A DNA stretch of 64,000 nt, taken from assembly GCF_000828655.1 (NCBI RefSeq), contig NZ_AP014509.1, positions 1,178,001 to 1,242,000 on the forward strand. Reading direction: 5' to 3'. The notes beneath the pieces were generated by a model. It did not search any database. It was not told where the DNA came from and was given only the letters and a program-made list of their open reading frames with translations. Of this stretch, positions 52,180-60,344 are shown in pieces. This stretch comes from Thermotoga caldifontis AZM44c09. Its GTDB lineage: Bacteria > Thermotogota > Thermotogae > Thermotogales > DSM-5069. A program made the translations under genes and the position numbers. The first letter of the stretch is position 1, and each line of letters begins with the position of its first letter.

Positions 52180-52920
52180 ATCGGAGAGATCGCGTTCATT
52201 GGTTCGGCTCGAACGAGATTCGGTGCGTCTTTTCTTAGCGATCTCAACGATGAGTTTGATTTCCTCTTGGGTCAAGTTTCTGTACTGGCCAGGTGAGAGG
52301 TTTTCGATTGTGATGTTTTCGAACCTGGTTCGCACGATCTTCTTGTAATTCAAGCCTATCGCCCTCAGTATCTTCTTGATCTCGTGGTACTTTCCTTCCG
52401 TCAGGACGATCCTCACAAGTCCATCGGCCACCTCTTCGATCTTCGCGGGTGCAAACTTTTCCTCACCCAGTTTTATCCCGGCCGCCACGAGGTGTTTCAT
52501 CTCATCCGTGAGCTTCCCATCCGTGTAGATCAGATACTCTCTTTCCAGACGCGATTTCGGATCTATCAACAGGTGTGTGAACCAGCCATCACTCGTGAGT
52601 ATGACCACACCTTCGACATCTCTATCCAACCGACCGGCCACGTGGAGCCTGTGCACCCACGGTTCGTTCAGCAGGTCAAAAACGTTCGCGTCATCGACCC
52701 TGTCGCATACGTACCCGGCGGGTTTGTGCACAACGACGTACACGTGTCTGAACGGTTCGACCCGCTGGCCTGAGCATTCAACCACATCGTTCTCTGAAAC
52801 GTTGAACGCCGGATCCTTCACGACCTGGTGGTTCACTCTCACCTGGCCGTCCCTTATAAGCCTTCTAACTTCCGTTCTGGTTCCGACACCGGAATTTGAG
52901 AGGTACCTATCGAGTCTCAA
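52174..52920 (-). CDS. RsuA/RluB-type pseudouridine synthase
   Basis: 248 residues: S4 RNA-binding domain (MRLDRYLSNSGVGTRTEVRR) then a catalytic domain with HVAGRLDRDVEGVVILTSDG, whose Asp (RLD) is the nucleophile, and EGKYHEIKKIL. It isomerises a uridine in 16S or 23S rRNA. Which site (RsuA or RluB/E/F) cannot be told from sequence alone. A charged tail ends the protein. TTG start, overlapping the sulfatase gene by 14 bases. Confidence 0.92.
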   Translation of the reverse strand: MRLDRYLSNSGVGTRTEVRRLIRDGQVRVNHQVVKDPAFNVSENDVVECSGQRVEPFRHVYVVVHKPAGYVCDRVDDANVFDLLNEPWVHRLHVAGRLDRDVEGVVILTSDGWFTHLLIDPKSRLEREYLIYTDGKLTDEMKHLVAAGIKLGEEKFAPAKIEEVADGLVRIVLTEGKYHEIKKILRAIGLNYKKIVRTRFENITIENLSPGQYRNLTQEEIKLIVEIAKKRRTESRSSRTNERDLSDS

Positions 52921-54715
52921 CTCTCTCAGTCACCCTACCTCTGAGACTTTCGAGGAAATGCCTCGAAACCTCGATCTGCTTCATCGCACGTTTGTAGCCG
53001 TCCAGAAATTCGTAATAAGGCAAGGATTCTTTCGTGTTCGCATCAAAACCTGTACTGTTCGCGATCCTTCCATCTTCCGAGACCGTGAAAAATCTCGAAC
53101 CATCCAAGAAAGAACCGTCCGGGAGGTGGTACCTGAACGCGACAAAATCATCGCCGTTGCAGAGATCTTTCCCGACACAGACTTTGAGATCGCATTTCAA
53201 GCCCAGGACGTTGAGCAACGTGGGTGTGAAGTCCACCTGTCCTCCCACGGTTGTGATCTCGTAACTTTTGCCGAGACCAGGTACGTGGATTATGAGCGGT
53301 ACGTTGAGGGCCGTGAGATAGCTGTACTCCTCCTTCAGCCATTCGCTCATCAATTGTTTGCTTTCTTTGTTGAACGGATAGAGCCCGGCATGGTCGCCGT
53401 ACACAACCACGATGGAATTCTCGTAAAGTCCTGCGGCTTTCAGAAGTTGGAGAAAGTAACCGAAAGCGCGATCGGCATAATTGATGGCTTGAAGATAGTT
53501 TCCAAACAATGTGTTTTCATGCCTGGCATCCAGTTGCAGTGTTTTCAGATTTTCCGGCAGGATGAAAGGTGTGTGACTCGACAGCGTAACCACGAAGGCG
53601 AAGAAGGGACGAGGCAACTTCTTCAGGATTTCCACAGCCTGTCTGTAAAGGGAAAAGTCGCTCAGTCCCATGCCAACGATGTCGTCAGGATTGAGATCTT
53701 CCAGACCGAAGAATTCGTCGAAACCCAGAGAAACGTAGGCCCTATCTCTGTTCCAGAAACTCTTCGTGTTGCCGTGGATCGCGACAGTGTGGTACCGTGC
53801 TCTTTTGAGCGCTCGAACCAGCCCATCCAGTTCGATGTCTCCATAAATTTCGTAGGCAGGGCGATCGCCTGGGGCGTGCAAGGAGGTCAAACTCACGAAT
53901 TCAGCGTCCGCGGTGTTCCCTGCTCCTGTTTGTTGAAAATAGTTGCTGAAGTAGATCGAATTTTTCTCGAGCAGAGCGTTCAGGTTCGGTGTGACTGGCT
54001 GGCCGTTGTAAGTTCTGCGCAGAAGTACGTTCTGCAAGGCTTCGAACTGAACAACGATCACGTTTCTGTTCTGGGCGATTCCGAAGAATTTTTTCCCAGT
54101 TTCGCGCTGAGTTTGAACAACGGGAGGATTCGGAGCAGTGGCAGTGTGCTTTTCGAATGATAGAAGGTATACGGGATCGTAAATGTGGTATGCAACCAGT
54201 CCGTACTTGTTGAAGAACTGCATTGGTTTCAAGCCTTCTGTGAAGGCTGGGAAAAACGCGAAACCTGCGCAGAGGACCATGAGAAGCGGCGGAAATTTTT
54301 CTGCTCGCTTTTCTCGCTGCGACAGTCCCTTGAGGAATCTTCTATCGAAGAAGACCACCAGCGGTATGTCCGCGACGAACGACAGCGACACGGGATTGAG
54401 GAAGTACTTTATGCTCGAACCAACCTTCGGCAGTTGCGGTAAGAGGAGCAGATGTTTGATCGATGGTAAAGACCCGAAGTTCTGAAAGTAGAGATAGTCC
54501 ACGATGAACATGCCAGACAGGACGCAGTAAAGCAGAAATTGCTGTTTTTCGAGAAACGTTGCGAACAAAACAACGAGAAGCGAGCACCAGAGAAAACTGC
54601 TGAGCATGCTCTGAATCTTGATGATGCCCACCGTGAAGAGATAGAACAAAAAGAGCTTCACACAGATGAGGACATAGAGCAAGAGGGTGTACCTTTTCTT
54701 CTTCAACTCGTTCAC
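52907..54715 (-). CDS. LtaS-like membrane sulfatase-fold enzyme
   Basis: 602 residues: five N-terminal membrane helices (to about 185) and an extracytoplasmic alkaline-phosphatase/sulfatase domain. NRNVIVVQFEALQNV with the metal Glu, the nucleophile Thr in QQTGAGNTADAEF, YGDHAGLYPF and DFTPTLLNVLGL fit the LTA synthase family. LtaS moves glycerol phosphate from phosphatidylglycerol to a glycolipid; Thermotogae are not known to make lipoteichoic acid, so it may decorate another envelope lipid or glycan. GTG start. Confidence 0.88.
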   Translation of the reverse strand: MNELKKKRYTLLLYVLICVKLFLFYLFTVGIIKIQSMLSSFLWCSLLVVLFATFLEKQQFLLYCVLSGMFIVDYLYFQNFGSLPSIKHLLLLPQLPKVGSSIKYFLNPVSLSFVADIPLVVFFDRRFLKGLSQREKRAEKFPPLLMVLCAGFAFFPAFTEGLKPMQFFNKYGLVAYHIYDPVYLLSFEKHTATAPNPPVVQTQRETGKKFFGIAQNRNVIVVQFEALQNVLLRRTYNGQPVTPNLNALLEKNSIYFSNYFQQTGAGNTADAEFVSLTSLHAPGDRPAYEIYGDIELDGLVRALKRARYHTVAIHGNTKSFWNRDRAYVSLGFDEFFGLEDLNPDDIVGMGLSDFSLYRQAVEILKKLPRPFFAFVVTLSSHTPFILPENLKTLQLDARHENTLFGNYLQAINYADRAFGYFLQLLKAAGLYENSIVVVYGDHAGLYPFNKESKQLMSEWLKEEYSYLTALNVPLIIHVPGLGKSYEITTVGGQVDFTPTLLNVLGLKCDLKVCVGKDLCNGDDFVAFRYHLPDGSFLDGSRFFTVSEDGRIANSTGFDANTKESLPYYEFLDGYKRAMKQIEVSRHFLESLRGRVTERVETR

Positions 54716-54734
54716 CCAACCTATTATAGTGGGT

Positions 54735-56099
54735 TCAAATCGCAGGAATTTGTTTCAGTTTTCGAATCACGCTTTTACCCCAGCCGAACGCGACCACCGC
54801 GTTGGTCAGATTGCCGATCACGATGCCCAACCAGACACCCTGAAGCCCGATCCTCGCGACGCTCACGAAGAGCCAGCAGAAGAAGACCTGAAGCAGAAGA
54901 GTCCTGAAGATTGTGACGATCAAGCTCTTCATACCATGGCCTATACCCTGGAACATGGCGGAGGTGAACATGCCGAAGGGAGTACCCGGCAGGAAGAGAC
55001 TGAGCACTCTCAAGGCGTTCACTATGTCGTCGAATATGACGCTGCCCTGCTCGGAGTAAGAGAAGAGAAAAGCTATCTGCTTTGAAAGTATCTGCACAAA
55101 CAACATCACAGCGATGCCTATTAGTAATCCCAATCTGACGGCGTAGAGATAGGCGTTCTCGAGTTTTTCAATGTCTTTCGCACCGTAAGTTGCTCCCACA
55201 ACGGTTGTCACTGCCGCTGCGATACCCAGCATGGGAATGGTACCGAAGTTGATGATCCTCCAGGCGCTCGTGAAGACCGCTATGCCGTTCGCACCCGCAG
55301 CGATCGATGCGAACCTGTTCAGAATGAAGATCGCTACGGACATGGAAAGCTGCGCCAGAGATGCAGGAATTCCTATAGAAAGTATCCTCCACAGATGAGA
55401 GAAGTCGAGCCGATTTTTCCTGAAGCTGAGGTCTAAGTATGAGACTTTTCGTATGAAGAACCAGTAGGCGCTCAAAAGTAAACCGACTGTCGCAGAAATC
55501 ACAGTCGCGTAAGCCGCCCCGGCGACGTTCAGCCTGAACCAGTAGATGAAGATGGGATCCAGCGCTATGTTCAGAACCGATCCGGTTGTTATCACGATCA
55601 TCGCGCGTCTGGCATCGCCTTCAGCACGGAAGATCGCGTTCGCAACGTTGGTGAGCATGAAGACGATCGTGAACGGGAGAACGATGTAGGAATATTGCAA
55701 ACAGAGTTCGAGCGCTTCGCCGGACTGACCCATAAGGACCAGGGCAGGTTTGATCAGTACCAGTGAAACGATGGTTATCGCAATGGCCATGATCGTCACG
55801 AGTAGCAGGGCCACTTTCGCCGCATTCTCAGCTCCACTTTTGTCTCTTGCACCTATTCGCTGTGAGACCACCGCGTTCGTGCCTATGCCGAGTCCCGTCG
55901 CGAGCGAAAGGATGATCATGAAGATCGGGAAGAATCCACCCACTGCAGCGAGTGCGCCGGGTCCGAGTCCCGCGACCCATATCGCGTCGACCAGATTGTA
56001 AAGCGTTTGAACGAGCATGGCGAGCATCATTGGACCAGAGAGTTTTCTTATGGCTTTTTTCGGATCTCCCAGTAACGTGGACACACTTCTGTGAGTCAT
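54735..56099 (-). CDS. MATE-family efflux transporter
   Basis: 454 residues from ATG 56099, about 12 helices in two halves (GPMMLAMLVQTLYNLVDAI, FPIFMIILSLATGLGIGTN; first motif given in part). MATE proteins export cationic drugs or metabolites using sodium or proton gradients. The frame extends to 56189 but GGAGGTG lies 15 bases before 56099, so the exact start is a little uncertain. Confidence 0.92.
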   Translation of the reverse strand: MTHRSVSTLLGDPKKAIRKLSGPMMLAMLVQTLYNLVDAIWVAGLGPGALAAVGGFFPIFMIILSLATGLGIGTNAVVSQRIGARDKSGAENAAKVALLLVTIMAIAITIVSLVLIKPALVLMGQSGEALELCLQYSYIVLPFTIVFMLTNVANAIFRAEGDARRAMIVITTGSVLNIALDPIFIYWFRLNVAGAAYATVISATVGLLLSAYWFFIRKVSYLDLSFRKNRLDFSHLWRILSIGIPASLAQLSMSVAIFILNRFASIAAGANGIAVFTSAWRIINFGTIPMLGIAAAVTTVVGATYGAKDIEKLENAYLYAVRLGLLIGIAVMLFVQILSKQIAFLFSYSEQGSVIFDDIVNALRVLSLFLPGTPFGMFTSAMFQGIGHGMKSLIVTIFRTLLLQVFFCWLFVSVARIGLQGVWLGIVIGNLTNAVVAFGWGKSVIRKLKQIPAI

Positions 56100-56197
56100 T
56101 TCCAGACCAAACACCTCCAATCGCTGCAGTACGTTCGCTAACAGAACCATTCTATCACGACCACCACGGTGAAACTCATCTTGTATCACTTACAAGT

Positions 56198-56226
56198 TTT
56201 CAAGACTAAAAAGATTGTGCTATTAT
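56198..56226 (+). promoter_or_regulatory. Promoter of the cytochrome-b5-like operon, with adjacent palindrome
   Basis: TTTCAA, 17-base spacer, TATTAT, 20 bases before the GTG start, so the leader is very short. Immediately upstream, CTTGTA-TCACT-TACAAG (56180-56196) is a possible operator. Confidence 0.5.
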
Positions 56227-56245
56227 TTGATCAGGAGGTGAAGGC

Positions 56246-57211
56246 GTGAGAAAAGTATTCATCGCTGTGATCGTTGTGGTCGCGGTTGCACTTTTCGCAC
56301 TCGATTTGAGACAGTTCAGCATCAAAGATTTCAAGGGTGAATATCCTCTGGTCAGTTTGAAAAGGTTTCTCGAAACGGAAGAGTTCGTATCCGTCGAAGG
56401 TGTTGTCTACAACGTGAAGGCAGACAAGAAATTTCTCACTGTGGAAGAAGCGAGCACGCTCAATTTGAGCGAAGACAGACTCGTGGGAATACTCGCGATC
56501 GATATCGATGAACTTTCCGGCTTCGATGGGAAGAACAAACCTGCTCTGGTGGCGGTGAACGGCATCATCTACGATGTTTCGAACTCTAACCTCTGGCGCG
56601 GTGGCGTGCACCGTGGACGACACAGCGCCGGCGAAGAGTTGACCTACGATATCGTGAAAGATTCTCCTCACGGGATTCGAAAGCTTCAGGGTTTCAGAAC
56701 TTACGGTGTACTCGTTTTCACACTCGAACAGCTCTCGAAGTTCGCCCAGGACACGAAAGCGAAACCTTACGTGGCGTTCTCAGGGGTCGTGTACGATGTG
56801 AAGGATAGCCCTGCGTACAACGGCAGGAACAGAACGTTCCATTCTTTTCCGGTGGGTCAGGAGTTGACCTACGAGCTGAGCAGAGTCGAAAACGTTCAGG
56901 CCAGTCTGTCTAAGAGTTTTCCCGTTGGTCTTCTGATTTTCGATGCGCAGACGCTTTCCAGGTTCGACGGCACACAAGTGAGAGTGTTCAATGAAGAAAC
57001 GTACAAATCTTTCATCATGGTCGCGGGGATCGTTTACGATGTGACCAATGTCCCAGATTGGCGTGCGGAGCTGAAGTTGGAAGACGATGCCCAGGCGGGA
57101 AAAGACTACACGGGTCAGTTCGAGTGTGAACTTGAAGGATCCTGCGAGCACGAACATGCAGATCCAATGGTCTTGAGAGAGTTTCTCCGCGTGGGATTTG
57201 GTACGCTGTGA
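56246..57211 (+). CDS. Secreted protein with about four tandem cytochrome-b5-like domains
   Basis: 321 residues. N-terminal signal/anchor (residues 5-18). Four repeats each carry a core like (F/Y)VAV-x-G-(V/I)-(V/I)-YDV: residues 47-57 (truncated), 100-111, 175-185 and 256-266. Repeat 2 is complete for the cytochrome-b5-like fold (DELSGFDG, LWRGGVHRGRHSAGEELT, PHG), with His122 and His126 as possible haem ligands. Repeats 3 and 4 lose most histidines, but repeat 4 ends in a Cys/His cluster (C294, C300, H302, H304). Starts GTG behind AGGAGGTGA. The stop overlaps the next gene by 4 bases. Haem binding is inferred, not shown. Confidence 0.78.
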   Translation: MRKVFIAVIVVVAVALFALDLRQFSIKDFKGEYPLVSLKRFLETEEFVSVEGVVYNVKADKKFLTVEEASTLNLSEDRLVGILAIDIDELSGFDGKNKPALVAVNGIIYDVSNSNLWRGGVHRGRHSAGEELTYDIVKDSPHGIRKLQGFRTYGVLVFTLEQLSKFAQDTKAKPYVAFSGVVYDVKDSPAYNGRNRTFHSFPVGQELTYELSRVENVQASLSKSFPVGLLIFDAQTLSRFDGTQVRVFNEETYKSFIMVAGIVYDVTNVPDWRAELKLEDDAQAGKDYTGQFECELEGSCEHEHADPMVLREFLRVGFGTL

Positions 57212-57570
57212 GCTACAAGATCTTTGCCTGGATCAGCGTAGCGTTGCTGTTCTACAATTTTTCTCTCTTCCCGCTGAGGAGAATACTCAAGAGGTTCGAA
57301 CGCGCCCGCTCTTTCTTGAAGATCGGATCCAGAATTCACAGATTCAGCGGTTTCGCGTTGCTCGTCACCGGTGCGATACATGGCTATCTGGCGCTTGGAC
57401 GGATCCAGCTTCACACCGGAACACTTCTGTGGCTCGGCGTGGTCCTGCTCTTCATCTACTATTTGCTGAGAAGGCCTTTGAAAAAGCGCTGGCTGGTTCT
57501 TCACAGATTCACGGATTTCATCGTGATCGCCTGGTTTTTCGTTCACTTCTTCTTTCCGTGGTTGATATAG
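57208..57570 (+). CDS. Four-helix membrane protein with diheme-b histidine spacing
   Basis: 120 residues, four predicted membrane helices (about 5-21, 46-64, 70-88, 101-119). Helix 2 has His44 and His58, helix 4 has His99 and His113; each pair is 14 apart, the pattern that ligates two b hemes in ferric-reductase/NarI/bc1-type cytochromes. A fifth His (69) is in the loop. So it is probably a minimal membrane cytochrome b that passes electrons between the cytoplasm or quinol pool and the secreted b5-like partner. No flavin or NAD domain is attached. GTG start coupled to the upstream stop. Confidence 0.72.
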   Translation: MSYKIFAWISVALLFYNFSLFPLRRILKRFERARSFLKIGSRIHRFSGFALLVTGAIHGYLALGRIQLHTGTLLWLGVVLLFIYYLLRRPLKKRWLVLHRFTDFIVIAWFFVHFFFPWLI

Positions 57571-57581
57571 GAGGTGAAGGT

Positions 57582-58034
57582 ATGCTGTCGATCGGATCTG
57601 TGGCACCCGATTTCAGTTTGAAAGATCAACACGGAAACACGGTACAACTTTCGAATTTGAAGGGCAAAAAGGTGCTTCTGTCTTTTCACCCACTCGCGTG
57701 GACGAGTGTGTGCTCGGAGCAGATGAAATCGCTCGAAGCGGCATACGATCAGTTCGAAGCTCTGAACGTTCTGCCGTTGGGTGTGAGCGTCGATCCCGTT
57801 CCCAGCAAGAAGGCCTGGGCCGAGGCGCTGGGACTGAAGAAGTTGCTCATACTCTCAGACTTCTGGCCCCACGGGGAAGTAGCCAAAGCCTTCGGTATAT
57901 TCAGAGAACGGGACGGTTTTTCCGAGAGGGCGAACGTACTCATCGACGAACAGGGTAAGGTTGTCTGGGTCAAGGTGTATCCAATCAAGCAGTTACCCGA
58001 TACCCACGAGATCTTGGATTTTCTGAAAGCCTGA
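57582..58034 (+). CDS. Peroxiredoxin, single-cysteine AhpE/BCP-like
   Basis: 150 residues from ATG 57582 (GGAGGTGAA just upstream); the open frame to 57198 is a shadow. AhpC/TSA fold: SVAPDFSLKDQHG and FHPLAWTSVCSEQM, with the only Cys as the peroxidatic residue and Thr retained nearby. No resolving Cys, so it needs an external thiol or other donor. Follows the membrane cytochrome by 11 bases and ends at the terminator, so it belongs to this operon. No signal peptide: it acts inside. Confidence 0.88.
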   Translation: MLSIGSVAPDFSLKDQHGNTVQLSNLKGKKVLLSFHPLAWTSVCSEQMKSLEAAYDQFEALNVLPLGVSVDPVPSKKAWAEALGLKKLLILSDFWPHGEVAKAFGIFRERDGFSERANVLIDEQGKVVWVKVYPIKQLPDTHEILDFLKA

Positions 58035-58079
58035 TCGCAATTGTCAGTAGTTGATCACTGGTGGTTATGGTCTTGATCG

Positions 58080-58118
58080 TGCGGTCCAGGGTCATTTTCT
58101 GGACCGCATGATTTTTTT
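58080..58118 (+). terminator. Terminator of the b5-like/peroxiredoxin operon
   Basis: 10-bp stem TGCGGTCCAG / CTGGACCGCA followed by TGATTTTTTT. The stem overlaps the last codons of the convergent phoU. Confidence 0.92.
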
Positions 58119-58775
58119 CAACTGCTCTCCGGTCTGCATGAAGTAAAGCTTTTCGCAGATGTTCGTCAGATGGTCCGCGATCCTCTCGAGGTGTCTTATC
58201 AGGAAAGCTTCTTCGAGGTAGATCCTCATCATCCTCGGGTTCGTTTCACGACACGCCAATTCGATGAGATTCTCGTGGCCTTCGTTGTGCAGTCTGTCGA
58301 CATCGTCATCTTTCTGCCAGGCCTTGATCGCGAGTTCGAGATCTCTATTCTTCACGGCTTCAACCGTCTGCTGCAACATCGTGTTTATGATCCTGACCAT
58401 GTCGTTGAGAGTTTCCCAACTTGTGAAACTTTCCAGGCTCCTTTGGACGTGTCTGCTGAGCTGGGCAATGTTGACACACTCGTCCGCGATCCTTTCCAGA
58501 TCTATCGAAAGACCTATCATCGCGACGACAAACCTGAGGTCTTCTGCCAGTGGCTGGTATTTTGCGATCACGTCGAACGCGGTGGACTGGATGGTCAGAT
58601 CGAGTTCGTCGAAGTAATCGTCCATCTCCTCTATTTCTCTTATGGTCTTCTCGTCGCTGGACTGAACCGCGTACAGAGTTTTCTCGAAAAGTTCCTCCAC
58701 TCCGTTCACGAATTCCATCAACTTCGCGTTCAGGAAGTTCATCTCTCTTTCGTAGTGCAGGGTTCTTTCCGTCAT
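58092..58775 (-). CDS. phoU: Phosphate uptake regulator PhoU
   Basis: 227 residues, two three-helix repeats. The metal-binding motifs EIEEMDDYFDELD and IADECVN, then HEGHENL-like and LERIADHLTNICE, are typical. PhoU links the Pst transporter to the PhoR-type kinase and keeps the regulon off when phosphate is ample. Last gene of the pst operon. Confidence 0.94.
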   Translation of the reverse strand: MTERTLHYEREMNFLNAKLMEFVNGVEELFEKTLYAVQSSDEKTIREIEEMDDYFDELDLTIQSTAFDVIAKYQPLAEDLRFVVAMIGLSIDLERIADECVNIAQLSRHVQRSLESFTSWETLNDMVRIINTMLQQTVEAVKNRDLELAIKAWQKDDDVDRLHNEGHENLIELACRETNPRMMRIYLEEAFLIRHLERIADHLTNICEKLYFMQTGEQLKKIMRSRK

Positions 58776-58787
58776 GACACTTCCTCC

Positions 58788-59543
58788 TCAACCTATTTTA
58801 CCTGTCAGGAACTGTCTGGTCACCTCGTGTTTCGGTGTTTTGGCGATGACGGATGTGTCGCCATATTCTATCAGCTTTCCTTCGTAGAGGAACACGACTT
58901 CGTCGCTGATCCTCAAAGCCTGTCCCATACTGTGCGTGACTATGACCACAGTGTACTGTTCGGCGAGCTCTTCAAGCAGTCTTTCGATCTTCGTAGTGGC
59001 GATCGGATCGAGTGCGCTCGTGGGCTCGTCAAGGAGCAACACTTCAGGTTCAACCGCCAGAGCCCTCGCGATGCACAGTCTTTGCTGCTGGCCTCCGGAA
59101 AGTTGTACCGCAGGCTTTTTGAGCTTGTCCTTCACTTCGTCCCACAGCGCGGCCTTTCTCAGCGCTTCTTCAACCTTCTCTCTCAGCACACTCTTCTTCG
59201 TGATTCCGTGTATTCTGAGCCCGTACGCGACGTTGTCGAAGATGGACATCGGGAAAGGGTTGGGTTTTTGAAAGACCATGGTCACCCTTCTTCTGTATTC
59301 TGTCAGATCGGAGATGCGGTATATGTCCTGTCCCCGAAACAGGATCTGTCCCTTCAGGGAGAAATCGGGAATCAGATCGTTGAGTCTGTTCAGGCATCTG
59401 AGCAGTGTGCTTTTACCACAGCCGGACGGTCCCATGATCGCGGTTATTCGTTTAGATCTTATCTTCAGGTTTATGTCGTTCAAAACGCAATGATCTCCGT
59501 AGTAAGCGTAAAGGTTCTTGATCTCAAAAACGACGTCACTCAC
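58788..59543 (-). CDS. pstB: Phosphate ABC transporter ATP-binding protein
   Basis: 251 residues. Walker A GPSGCGKST, signature LSGGQQQRLCIARAL, Walker B VLLLDEPTSALDP, H-loop VTHSM. NRLNDLIPDFSLKGQI is PstB-specific. Energises PstCA. Overlaps the pstA stop by 8 bases. Confidence 0.97.
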   Translation of the reverse strand: MSDVVFEIKNLYAYYGDHCVLNDINLKIRSKRITAIMGPSGCGKSTLLRCLNRLNDLIPDFSLKGQILFRGQDIYRISDLTEYRRRVTMVFQKPNPFPMSIFDNVAYGLRIHGITKKSVLREKVEEALRKAALWDEVKDKLKKPAVQLSGGQQQRLCIARALAVEPEVLLLDEPTSALDPIATTKIERLLEELAEQYTVVIVTHSMGQALRISDEVVFLYEGKLIEYGDTSVIAKTPKHEVTRQFLTGKIG

Positions 59544-60339
59544 GTTGATTCCTCCTCATCAGCTGAACGAGGAAATACACACCGATCGTGATCAGCACCA
59601 TCAAACTCGCCATACCTTTCGCCATCCACTGAGACTCCTCTCCAAGGTTCATGACGATCGCGTAGATGCTTGTGGGAAGCGTCATGACCGGATCTGTTAA
59701 TCTAACAGGAAGCTTCGTCGTGTAGAAGACAGCCCCGGTGACCAAGATGGGTGCAGTCTCACTGAAGGCTCTACCGAGTGTGAGGATCAAACTCGTCAGC
59801 ACACCGTTTCTGCTCGCCCGGAGAACCATCAGGGTGGCTTGGAGTTTACTTGCACCGAGCGCTATCACGCCTTCTCTCAGTTCCTTCGGTACTGCCCTGA
59901 GAAATTCCACCGCGCTGTTCATGAAGAAAGGTATCGACATGGTTGAAAGTGTCAGCGATGCGGAGATCAGAGAAGTACCCATCGAGAGTCTCACGCAGAA
60001 GAAAGAAAGCCCAAAGACACCGTAGACGATCGAGGGAACGCTGTTCATCGTGGCCGCAAGGGATTGAAGAACCATGGACAGCTTCCTGGGTGCTATCTCG
60101 CTCAAGAATATGGTTCCAATCAATCCGACGGGGATCGAAACCGCGAACACAAGCGCCATGAGCATGAGCGAACCGATCAACATCGGAAAGATTCCGCCTT
60201 CGCTCATCGCGCGTCTGGGCCACTCTGTGAAGAAACCGGGTCTGAAAAAGTGCGGAAGACCCGACACAACTATGATCGCGAGTGTGAGTACCATGATCGC
60301 GAAAACGGCGTAGGTGATGATCCTGAGAGTCCATCGCAA
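59536..60339 (-). CDS. pstA: Phosphate ABC transporter permease PstA
   Basis: About 267 residues, six helices, LREGVIALGASKLQATLMVL as the EAA loop, and SVPSIVYGVFGL. TTG 60339 is preferred as start because AAGGGGTGAT from the end of pstC sits four bases upstream; a start at 60360 would overlap pstC. Confidence 0.94.
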   Translation of the reverse strand: MRWTLRIITYAVFAIMVLTLAIIVVSGLPHFFRPGFFTEWPRRAMSEGGIFPMLIGSLMLMALVFAVSIPVGLIGTIFLSEIAPRKLSMVLQSLAATMNSVPSIVYGVFGLSFFCVRLSMGTSLISASLTLSTMSIPFFMNSAVEFLRAVPKELREGVIALGASKLQATLMVLRASRNGVLTSLILTLGRAFSETAPILVTGAVFYTTKLPVRLTDPVMTLPTSIYAIVMNLGEESQWMAKGMASLMVLITIGVYFLVQLMRRNQRE

Positions 60340-60344
60340 GGCTA

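Noticed and set aside
58170-59591. 473-codon plus-strand open frame across phoU and pstB
   Set aside because: Antisense to two certain genes, no ribosome site, no recognisable domain.
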